Assembly (NCBI GenBank): GCA_046329515.1 | Contig: JAXLUM010000002.1 | Coordinates: forward strand, 1,054,001-1,118,000 | Source of the DNA: Bog-950 sp046329515 | GTDB taxonomy: Bacteria; Bacteroidota; Bacteroidia; Chitinophagales; LD1 | Direction of reading: 5' to 3' | Length of the DNA stretch: 64,000 nt | Shown here: piece after piece, positions 45,437-52,613 of the stretch | Numbering within the stretch: the stretch's first letter is position 1 | Layout: every line of letters starts with the position of its first letter | Made by a program: the position numbers and the translations under genes | Notes under the pieces: generated by a model | Told to the model about the DNA's origin: nothing | Database searches by the model: none | The model's input: the letters and a program-made list of their open reading frames with translations, nothing else

Positions 45437-45535
45437 TGCATTCGGGTTTGTGGGAAAAGGATGGAAAGGGCAACCAAATTCCACAAAACCCGTTTGCATT
45501 ATTATTAGAAGATGCCTTTGCTGCTATGAGAATGT

Positions 45536-45557
45536 ACCGGTGGAAACACCGGTTTTT
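45536..45557 (+). terminator. GAAA-loop hairpin with T tract upstream of sigma gene
   Basis: A perfect 7-bp stem ACCGGTG / CACCGGT closes a GAAA tetraloop, followed by TTTTT. It lies between the divergent macroglobulin and sigma-factor genes, about 100 bp before the latter. It looks like a terminator or attenuator within the leader. Confidence 0.55.
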
Positions 45558-45655
45558 AGCCCGGTTGACCTATTTACTAAACTTATGATTATCAACTGTT
45601 AAAACTCATTCGGCCGGGGCTTGGTCAAATGCTATTAAATACCAAACTTTAGGCG

Positions 45656-46249
45656 TTGGCAAAAGAAACCTTCACCGGCATTTCAGACGAGGAGTTGGTA
45701 CACCGTTACCGTAACTCCTTTGATACCGCTTACATAGGTGAGCTGTATCAGCGTTATACCCACCTCGTGTTCGGTGTTTGCATGAAATATTTCAAAAATG
45801 AAATGGAAAGCGAAGATGCTACCATGCAGATTTTTGAAAAATTAATTACTGATTTAAAAAAGCATCATATAACCGCTTTTAAGCCCTGGTTACATACAGT
45901 AGTCAAAAACCACTGTATGATGCACTTCCGCAAAGAAAGCAGCGAGAGTAAAAAGAAGACCGAACTGAAGTTTGAGAAGGGTGAGGTTGTGGAAAATCCG
46001 GAAGTCAATCATCTACAGGAAGCTGAAGACAAGGAATTCATTTTGCAGTATTTGAAAGAGGGCATTGATGAATTGAAAGATGAACAGCGAACATGTATAG
46101 AGTTGTTTTACCTTAAAGACTGCAGTTATGCGGAAATAACCAACATAACGGGTTTTTCAATAAATGAGGTAAAGAGCTATATACAGAACGGAAAACGAAA
46201 TTTGAAAAATTATATAACCGCCAGAAATGAGCAACTTAAAAAAGAGTGA
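45656..46249 (+). CDS. ECF RNA polymerase sigma factor
   Basis: 197 aa. Region 2 (LYQRYTHLVFGVCMKYF, SEDATMQIFEKL, PWLHTVVKNHCMMHF) and region 4 (DEQRTCIELFYLKDCSYAEITNITGFSINEVKSYIQNGKRNL) are both clear. The only start in range is TTG at 45656. It overlaps the next gene, its probable anti-sigma factor, by 23 bp. Target genes may include the divergent macroglobulin (inference). Confidence 0.9.
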   Translation: MAKETFTGISDEELVHRYRNSFDTAYIGELYQRYTHLVFGVCMKYFKNEMESEDATMQIFEKLITDLKKHHITAFKPWLHTVVKNHCMMHFRKESSESKKKTELKFEKGEVVENPEVNHLQEAEDKEFILQYLKEGIDELKDEQRTCIELFYLKDCSYAEITNITGFSINEVKSYIQNGKRNLKNYITARNEQLKKE

Positions 46250-47495
46250 CGATTTTCTGAAGGACGGGGTAATAAGCGAAGAGGCAATGATTGCCTACCT
46301 CAACAACACCCTAAGTTCTGATGAAAAACAGCAGTTTGAAAAATTGCTGGCGGAGGACCCTTTTGCCCAGGATGCACTGGAGGGTTTGCAGGCAGCACAA
46401 AATAAAGCTGCCGTTACAGCATCTATTGCTAATGTGCGTAACAAAGTGCGCGAACGTAGCGGCGCCCGCGAGCGTAAGCTGGTAAAATTACACTGGACCA
46501 ACTATGCGTGGGCCGCTGCTGTATTTGGTTTACTTATAGGCATTGGCTTTTTAATGGTAAACTACGTAGGTAAGAATAACACCACCGGTATTGCACAAAA
46601 CAAAACTGCTGAACAAAGCGAAACATCAAAACCTATTTTTGAAGAAAAGGCTGCGGAAACACAAATTCAACCGCAGGGGGGTGTTACAACAACCGATTCA
46701 ACTATTGTAAACATGGCACCCGGCACTTATACAGTAACGGTACAGGATGCTAACGGTTCTACAAGTTATCCTTTGCAGCAAAAAATGGAGAGCAAGAAAG
46801 AAGGCGACAATGCAAATACCAAGAGCCTTGCTGCCAACAAACAAACTGCCTTTGCGCCTGACACTACAAGATATATGTACAACTCGGGCCGCACTATGAA
46901 CTCTACCATTACGGCCAATGGTACCGGTGGAGCAGCGCCAGCTGCAGCCAATACCTATAACTGGACCACCGATAAAAGTGTGGCCCAGGATGATGCTCCC
47001 AAGGCCGATGAAGTAGTGGTTACAGGCAGTAAGATGGAAAAAGATGCTGGGCTTAAAAAGAATTTTAAAGCAAAGGTTCCGGTAGCTAATGAAGAGCAGA
47101 GTAAAATGCGTGAGGCTAATACAGAAACCTTAGCCGAACGAAAAGAAGGCGAAAGCACCATTGACGATGCCATGAAAAGCTTTAACAGTGGCGACTACAA
47201 AAAATCGTCTGACCAGTTTGATGCTGTATTAAAGCAACAACCTGAAAATCCTGATGCACTTTACTTCGGAGGCATAAGCGATTACATTAATGGCAAAAGC
47301 AATAAGAGCGAAAAGAATTTTGATAAACTGCTGAAAGACGGCAAGCGCTACATTGATGGCAGCAAATGGTATAAAGCCAATATACTTTTAAAGAAAGGTA
47401 AAACAGAAGAAGCCAAAAAGTTACTTCAGGAGTTAGCCAACACTAATGGCTCTTACAAGGAACGTGCCCTTAAGAAAATGGAGGAGGTGAAGTAA
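46227..47495 (+). CDS. Anti-sigma-factor-like membrane protein with TPR region
   Basis: 422 aa. The N-terminus (1-80) is like a cytoplasmic zinc-less anti-sigma domain (AMIAYLNNTLSSDEKQQFEKLLAEDP). A single transmembrane helix (about 92-112) follows, then a low-complexity periplasmic stretch and a TPR-like C-terminus (DDAMKSFNSGDYKKSSDQFDAVL). Overlap with the sigma gene supports coupled expression. Confidence 0.78.
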   Translation: MSNLKKSDDFLKDGVISEEAMIAYLNNTLSSDEKQQFEKLLAEDPFAQDALEGLQAAQNKAAVTASIANVRNKVRERSGARERKLVKLHWTNYAWAAAVFGLLIGIGFLMVNYVGKNNTTGIAQNKTAEQSETSKPIFEEKAAETQIQPQGGVTTTDSTIVNMAPGTYTVTVQDANGSTSYPLQQKMESKKEGDNANTKSLAANKQTAFAPDTTRYMYNSGRTMNSTITANGTGGAAPAAANTYNWTTDKSVAQDDAPKADEVVVTGSKMEKDAGLKKNFKAKVPVANEEQSKMREANTETLAERKEGESTIDDAMKSFNSGDYKKSSDQFDAVLKQQPENPDALYFGGISDYINGKSNKSEKNFDKLLKDGKRYIDGSKWYKANILLKKGKTEEAKKLLQELANTNGSYKERALKKMEEVK

Positions 47496-47500
47496 ACTAC

Positions 47501-47936
47501 ACCCCTAAATCCCCTAAAGGGGACTTGAATACAATGGGCAAGGATAGCATGTTTTATGGGGCTGATGTCATTCTCTTTGAAAAGGCCAAGCACTTGCGTA
47601 ACAACATGACACCGTCAGAAAAACTGTTATGGCAAAGGTTATCCAACAATCAATTATCAGTAAGATTTAAACCGCAACACCCGCTTTTTCAATATATAGT
47701 AGACTTTTATTGCCATCCCGCCAAACTTGTAATTGAAGTTGATGGTGATGTCCACTTTAACGAAGCTCAACAGCAAGAAGATGTAAAGACGACGGAGGAA
47801 ATAGAAGCCTTAGGTCTCTTGCTTATTCGCTTTACTAACAAGGAAGTTTTTGCAGATTTGGATAGTGTAATTAAACAAATTAAGTCTGTAGTAGGTACAA
47901 GACTTTCTCAAAGTCCCCTTTAGGGGATTTAGGGGT
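47501..47936 (+). mobile_element. DUF559 nuclease cassette bounded by perfect 26-bp inverted repeats
   Basis: The left repeat 47501-47526 and the right repeat 47911-47936 are exact reverse complements over all 26 bp. Each has an internal palindrome (CCCC-TAAA-GGGG on the left). Identity stops sharply at both edges. The only gene between them is the DUF559 nuclease, whose stop lies in the right repeat. No target duplication was found. This looks like a small mobile element; the mechanism is unknown. Confidence 0.6.
47534..47923 (+). CDS. DUF559 (Vsr-like PD-(D/E)xK) endonuclease-fold protein
   Basis: 129 aa from the ATG at 47534; the in-frame TTG at 47525 lies inside the inverted repeat. The Vsr-like nuclease core is D57 (IVDFYCHPA), E68 and D70 (LVIEVDGDVH) and H74, followed by GLLLIRFTNKEV. 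The N-terminal NMTPSEKLLWQRL is the family opening. The C-terminal SQSPL and its stop codon are encoded by the right-hand inverted repeat. It may act on the repeats as a mobility factor, in DNA repair, or as a selfish nuclease; none of this is shown here. Confidence 0.85.
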   Translation: MGKDSMFYGADVILFEKAKHLRNNMTPSEKLLWQRLSNNQLSVRFKPQHPLFQYIVDFYCHPAKLVIEVDGDVHFNEAQQQEDVKTTEEIEALGLLLIRFTNKEVFADLDSVIKQIKSVVGTRLSQSPL

Positions 47937-49062
47937 TTAATTTCAGCCTCGTCCAGTAGATGTAGGTTTTTCCCAGCTGCCCGCTTATCCAGTTTTTCTT
48001 CCTGCCTTTAATATCGCTGCTATAATTCATTAGCAGATAAGTGTTGTCATCTATCTTACTTATACCTGCATAAGAGCAATCACCCGTACTCGGAAAATCA
48101 GCCACCACTGAAAGGGTAAGCGAGTCTTTATCCAACTTATATAAGGCAGTAGTTTTTTTAGTAAAGGAGTAACGCAACAGGTTTCTGAACTTTCCTTGCT
48201 TCTCACTTTTGCGGCGCTTTACTTTATCCATTTCACCGTCTGCGTTTTTCCGGGCCACCACATAAACTTCGTCCTTATGTAAAAACATCAAGGCGCTGTC
48301 GTACTTATATTTTGTGCGTTTGTAATTCCATTGTTGCATTGCGCCTTTCTTAGCCTTGCATACCAGCGCTCCTGTTCCTTCCAAGCGAACCGTGGAGTAC
48401 ATATCGCCTTTGCTGTCAAAAATAAACTCACCTTCTTCTGCGCTCAGTACATCTATTTGCGGCTCTTTTGAAACAGCCTGCCAGTTAAAACCTGTTGTGC
48501 TGCTGAACAATCGCAAATCGCTGTGGTGGCTTTTCTTATATAAACCACGCCCGTAATAGGCTGATAGATACAGGGTGTCGTTCAATACCCGCATTCGCCA
48601 GGGCACATAACCATCAAGGTTTACGCTTTTGGGCGTACTCCAGTTCTTATTGCCCGCGCTTTGGCATAATAAAACCAACTTCGGTTCAAACTTAAACATA
48701 TGCGTTCCGCCCGTAAAAAATATCAGGCTAAGCGTATCATGATATACCACAAAACGCGGCTCGCGTAAATCGCAGCCATAACTAAGTTCGGTTTCATACG
48801 TCCAATTCTCCAGGTCCGCCGAACTTACAATGTACAATACTGTTTTCTTTGAGGCAAAATGCGTGGGTGCCGTGCGAAAGGCTAAATAATACCGGTCTTT
48901 ATAGCGCGCTATATCAAGGTTGTTATTGCTATGCTGTATTTTGCATTCGTGTGGTAGCTTACCGCTGGTTGTAAGGTTCTTCCACTCATCGTATTTTACT
49001 TCCTGTGAAAAAAGGGGAGAAGAAATTAAAAGCAGGATGAGAACCTTAAAGCAGCGGAGCAT
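47929..49062 (-). CDS. Secreted beta-propeller, sialidase-like protein
   Basis: 377 aa with a signal peptide (LLISSPLFSQ). Repeated beta-propeller blades with W-rich motifs (SADLENWTYETEL, SSTTGFNWQAVS) resemble exo-sialidase or glycoside-hydrolase-43-like propellers. No clear catalytic set could be assigned. Its last codons and stop (LNP-stop) fall inside the right repeat of the DUF559 cassette, so the insertion set this 3' end. Divergent from the metallohydrolase gene by 33 bp. Confidence 0.65.
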   Translation of the reverse strand: MLRCFKVLILLLISSPLFSQEVKYDEWKNLTTSGKLPHECKIQHSNNNLDIARYKDRYYLAFRTAPTHFASKKTVLYIVSSADLENWTYETELSYGCDLREPRFVVYHDTLSLIFFTGGTHMFKFEPKLVLLCQSAGNKNWSTPKSVNLDGYVPWRMRVLNDTLYLSAYYGRGLYKKSHHSDLRLFSSTTGFNWQAVSKEPQIDVLSAEEGEFIFDSKGDMYSTVRLEGTGALVCKAKKGAMQQWNYKRTKYKYDSALMFLHKDEVYVVARKNADGEMDKVKRRKSEKQGKFRNLLRYSFTKKTTALYKLDKDSLTLSVVADFPSTGDCSYAGISKIDDNTYLLMNYSSDIKGRKKNWISGQLGKTYIYWTRLKLNP

Positions 49063-49095
49063 GGGAATAAAATTTTATGCGGGTATAATCGTAAT

Positions 49096-50100
49096 ATGAA
49101 TGTAATGGCAGAAATCAACTACGTCAAAAATCCGAAGCTTAAAATTGTTTTACCCGCTTGGAAAGGTAATCCTGTAATAAACGGCCGCTTTATTGACCCC
49201 GAGCGTCGTTTTAATAATTCATTCAGCAATGTGCTGCGCTGGCAGCTTAGCCGTAATGATAAAAAGGAAGCAAAGAAGAATGACAAATGGCGCTTGAAGG
49301 TGCACGAGGGCAACAGCTTTTTAAACCGCGAGGGAAACTTTATAGTGTGGCTGGGTCACGCTTCTTATTTTATGCAGTTGAACGGTACGCGCATGGTTAT
49401 CGACCCTGTTTTCGGCAAAATTTCGGGCATCGTACCCCGCTTTAGCCAGTTGCCCTGCCTACCATCCGACTTTCGGGATATAGACTATGTTTTGCTTTCA
49501 CACGCTCACCGCGACCATTGCGATTCGCCTTCCTTAAAAGCGCTTGCCGCACAAAATAATTTTACCCTGCTTACTTCTTTAAATACCGGTAAACTGGTAA
49601 GTGATTGGCTGCCCGGCCTTAAATACCAGGAAGCCGGTTGGTATCAACAATACAATTTAAAACAGGACAACCTCAAAATCACTTTTCTGCCTACGCAACA
49701 CTGGAGCAACCGCTACCTGTGGGACATCAACAAAACCCTTTGGGGTAGTTTTATGATAGAGGCTGATGGCATCAATATTTTCTTTGGTGGCGATTCAGGT
49801 TATAGCGGTTACCCCAAAAAAATAGCGGAGCTTTTCCCCAATATAGATATTGCCATTTTAGGTGTGGGTGCCTATCATCCTGCTTTTATGATGGAGTATG
49901 CGCACACCAGCCCATGGAAAGCGGTTGAAGCTTTTCACGACCTGAAAGCTAAAACCATGGTGCCCATGCATTACGGTACTTTCGATTTAGCTGATGAGCC
50001 CTTAGGTGAACCTTACCGCGAATTGAAAAAGATGAATGAAGAAGGCGCCATTAAAGGCGGCCTGCGTTTGCTGGAGGTGGGTGAGCTTATGCCGCTGTAA
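49096..50100 (+). CDS. MBL-fold metallohydrolase (UlaG/NAPE-PLD-like)
   Basis: 334 aa. The metallo-beta-lactamase motif is H136-A-H138-R-D140-H141 (LLSHAHRDHCD); further metal ligands lie in PTQHWSNR, GGDSGYSG and MHYGTF. NAPE-PLD-like enzymes hydrolyse phospholipid headgroups, and UlaG-like enzymes hydrolyse lactones. It is probably cytoplasmic, with no signal peptide. A second ATG at 49105 is an alternative start. Confidence 0.85.
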   Translation: MNVMAEINYVKNPKLKIVLPAWKGNPVINGRFIDPERRFNNSFSNVLRWQLSRNDKKEAKKNDKWRLKVHEGNSFLNREGNFIVWLGHASYFMQLNGTRMVIDPVFGKISGIVPRFSQLPCLPSDFRDIDYVLLSHAHRDHCDSPSLKALAAQNNFTLLTSLNTGKLVSDWLPGLKYQEAGWYQQYNLKQDNLKITFLPTQHWSNRYLWDINKTLWGSFMIEADGINIFFGGDSGYSGYPKKIAELFPNIDIAILGVGAYHPAFMMEYAHTSPWKAVEAFHDLKAKTMVPMHYGTFDLADEPLGEPYRELKKMNEEGAIKGGLRLLEVGELMPL

Positions 50101-50129
50101 CACCGCAATAAAATTTATCTTTCGGCCAC

Positions 50130-51083
50130 ATGCCGAACTTCCACTGGCGGGTACGCCTAATTTTATTTTTTGTCAACCTTGCTGATGTAAGCAAGCGTCC
50201 ATTAACGAAATCGCGCCCTGTTGCCAACTTCTTTACGCGTTTGCTTAATGTTATTGGCGGTTATAAGTTTCCCAACTTCTATTCCGTAACCGATAAAAAC
50301 TTCATTGCCAAAGAAGGTCACGACTTAAAACTGAAAGTTTACACCCCGTATAAAACAGATAAGCCTTTGCCCGTTTGGCTGTATATACACGGCGGCGGTT
50401 TTGCCTTTGGCGCCTATGATGCGCGCTCTAATTTTTGTAAAACAATTGCTACGCGGGCAGATTGTATTGTGGTTTCAATACAGTATCGCCTCGCTCCTGA
50501 AAACCCTTTCCCTGCAGCAATAAACGATGTATACGAAGCGGCTTTATGGGTAAGCGAACATGCCCATGAATTTGGAGGCGATGCTACTAAAATGGCTGTA
50601 GGTGGAGAAAGCGCCGGAGGTAATTTATCAGCAGCACTATCGCAAATGGCCCGCGATAAAGGGAGGCCGAAAATTATTCATCAAACGCTGTTATACCCTG
50701 CAGTAGATGCCACTTTGAATTATCCGTCTATTGATGAGTGCGCTACGGGCTACATGCTAACTAAATCTTTAATGCAAAAATTTCATGCTGCTTATGTACC
50801 CAATGAGGCGGACCATAAAAACCCTTACTGTTCACCCATTTATGGCGAATTGAAAGGCTTACCGCCGGCTACTGTAATTACGGCAGAGTTCGACCCCCTG
50901 CGCGATGAAGGAAACATGTACGCGGAGAAATTAAAAGCTGCCGAAGTGCCGGTGGCCCATAAAGAGTTTAAGAACACCATTCATGATTTCACCATGATGG
51001 CCACTAAGCATCTGCCCGAAGCGCGGGAGTCTTTACAAATGATTGTAGAGGAAATAAAAAAGGCCTTTGCCAAAAATATTTAA
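50130..51083 (+). CDS. Alpha/beta hydrolase, hormone-sensitive-lipase-like esterase
   Basis: 317 aa. The oxyanion-hole motif HGGGFAFG starts at H87, and the nucleophile elbow is GES161AGG. The catalytic Asp is in the VITAEFDPLRDEG segment and the His in KNTIHDFTMM. Matches the HSL (Abhydrolase_3) family of short-chain esterases. It follows the metallohydrolase gene by 29 bp. Confidence 0.9.
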   Translation: MPNFHWRVRLILFFVNLADVSKRPLTKSRPVANFFTRLLNVIGGYKFPNFYSVTDKNFIAKEGHDLKLKVYTPYKTDKPLPVWLYIHGGGFAFGAYDARSNFCKTIATRADCIVVSIQYRLAPENPFPAAINDVYEAALWVSEHAHEFGGDATKMAVGGESAGGNLSAALSQMARDKGRPKIIHQTLLYPAVDATLNYPSIDECATGYMLTKSLMQKFHAAYVPNEADHKNPYCSPIYGELKGLPPATVITAEFDPLRDEGNMYAEKLKAAEVPVAHKEFKNTIHDFTMMATKHLPEARESLQMIVEEIKKAFAKNI

Positions 51084-51125
51084 CGGATGCCTGATGTCCG
51101 TTGCCGACATTATCTTTAAATGTAT

Positions 51126-52043
51126 ATGAAGAAGCTGTCCGCAGTTTTTGTTTTTCTAATTGGTGTTGTCGCACTCAATGCTCAATCAACACAGGAGAAG
51201 CTGCGCATAATAGATTCCCTATGCAAATTCATTCGTAATGAATATGGCCTGTATATTCCTGATGATTTCTATAAGAACTATGATAGCCGTAAGGATAGTA
51301 TGTATGTGTTCATGTATGTATCGCGCAGCGAAAGAGTAGAGCCCGCGGACCCTAAACATCCCTACACCTGGTATTTTAATGAAGAAGATTCAGCCAAAGC
51401 AAAGAACGCCGAAATGCAGGCTAAGGGATATGAAACGCTTATTTATAAAACGGCAGGCACCTCAGCAGGCCGGCTTAGCCCTAAGTTATTGAGTTATCCG
51501 CCCGAGGCAATTGCTTTTATTGTTCTGCATGAGGCAGTGCATGTTGAAGTGCGCAGCAGAAACTACGTCAACTTTTATAATTATGAAGAAGCTCTTTGCG
51601 ATGCTTTTGCCAACAGGGCCGCAATGGTTTTTGCCGAACAAAGCGGATTATTGAATAAGGATAGTTTAGCGCATCAACAGAAGGTATTTGAAGAAGCCTA
51701 CCACATTGTAAATAATGCCCGCTTCTTTTTAAACGATGCAACACCGGCAGAAAAACCGGCGCTTTTTCAAAAGTGTGAGCAAAACCTTAAAGCCATTTCA
51801 GAAGGCGCAAACCCTTTTGTACAAGAGCGGCTGTTATATCCCATCAACCATGCGTACTTCCTGCGTATGGAATGTTATGCCGAACATTATTTTGAAATGA
51901 AGGAGATGCTTACCGATGAGCTGAGGTTAATAAAGGCACTGGAAATACTAAACGTTTGGGCGCAAACCAAACAGGATAAAGAGGTGGAGAGCGGTAAGGA
52001 GATTAACCTTTCGGGGCCTAAATCTTCTAACTGGAATTATTAG
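51126..52043 (+). CDS. Secreted zinc aminopeptidase-like protein
   Basis: 305 aa from the ATG at 51126; an ATG at 51120 is also in frame. Signal peptide to about residue 19 (VVALNAQ). The zinc-binding HExxH is H135-E-A-V-H139 (VLHEAVHVEV), and the third ligand is probably the Glu in YEEALCDAFANRAA. This matches the predicted-aminopeptidase family (PF10023-like). A TATCTTTA box (51111-51118) lies just ahead of the start. Confidence 0.75.
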   Translation: MKKLSAVFVFLIGVVALNAQSTQEKLRIIDSLCKFIRNEYGLYIPDDFYKNYDSRKDSMYVFMYVSRSERVEPADPKHPYTWYFNEEDSAKAKNAEMQAKGYETLIYKTAGTSAGRLSPKLLSYPPEAIAFIVLHEAVHVEVRSRNYVNFYNYEEALCDAFANRAAMVFAEQSGLLNKDSLAHQQKVFEEAYHIVNNARFFLNDATPAEKPALFQKCEQNLKAISEGANPFVQERLLYPINHAYFLRMECYAEHYFEMKEMLTDELRLIKALEILNVWAQTKQDKEVESGKEINLSGPKSSNWNY

Positions 52044-52109
52044 CCTTAATGCTATGCGGCTTTTTTGTTTTAATGGAATGCCGCAATTTTGAGCTTACAA
52101 GAAGTGATT

Positions 52110-52613
52110 ATGAAAAAGAGTGTAAAGATTTTAATTGCCGTTGCGGTGGTGGTAGTAGTTATTCAGTTTTTCCCGCCAACAAAAAATACGGCGGCTGGCC
52201 CATCAGCAGCAAATATCAGCGCGGTTTATACAGTACCAGCCGATGTAAAAACCATATTGGATAAAGCCTGTAACGATTGTCATAGCAACAACACTATCTA
52301 TCCTTGGTACACTAACATTCAACCCGTTGGCTGGTGGATGCAACACCACGTAAATGAAGGAAAAGAAGAATTCAATTTTGACGCATTTGCCGAATACAGT
52401 CCGCGCCGCCAGCACCATAAATTGGAAGAACTGGAGGAGATGGTTGGAAAGGCTGATATGCCTTTACCTTCTTATACCTGGATTCATAAAAACGCCATTC
52501 TAACCGAAGGCGAAAAGCAAACAATTCTTAGTTGGAGTAAAGGTATACGCGCTGAAATGGAAGCAAAATATCCGGCAGATAGTTTAAAGCTTCCTCCCAG
52601 AAGAAAGTCTTAG
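52110..52613 (+). CDS. Membrane-anchored heme-binding domain protein
   Basis: 167 aa from the ATG at 52110. An N-terminal membrane helix (4-21) is followed by the heme-binding motif C-N-D-C-H (KACNDCHSNNTIYPWYT), as in the Haem_bd family (PF14376-like). Likely periplasmic and c-type-heme carrying. Its stop overlaps the stop of the convergent receptor gene by 4 bp. Confidence 0.85.
   Translation: MKKSVKILIAVAVVVVVIQFFPPTKNTAAGPSAANISAVYTVPADVKTILDKACNDCHSNNTIYPWYTNIQPVGWWMQHHVNEGKEEFNFDAFAEYSPRRQHHKLEELEEMVGKADMPLPSYTWIHKNAILTEGEKQTILSWSKGIRAEMEAKYPADSLKLPPRRKS

Noticed and set aside
47525..47533. TTG start for the DUF559 gene
   Set aside because: It lies within or at the edge of the inverted repeat; the ATG at 47534 is the normal choice.
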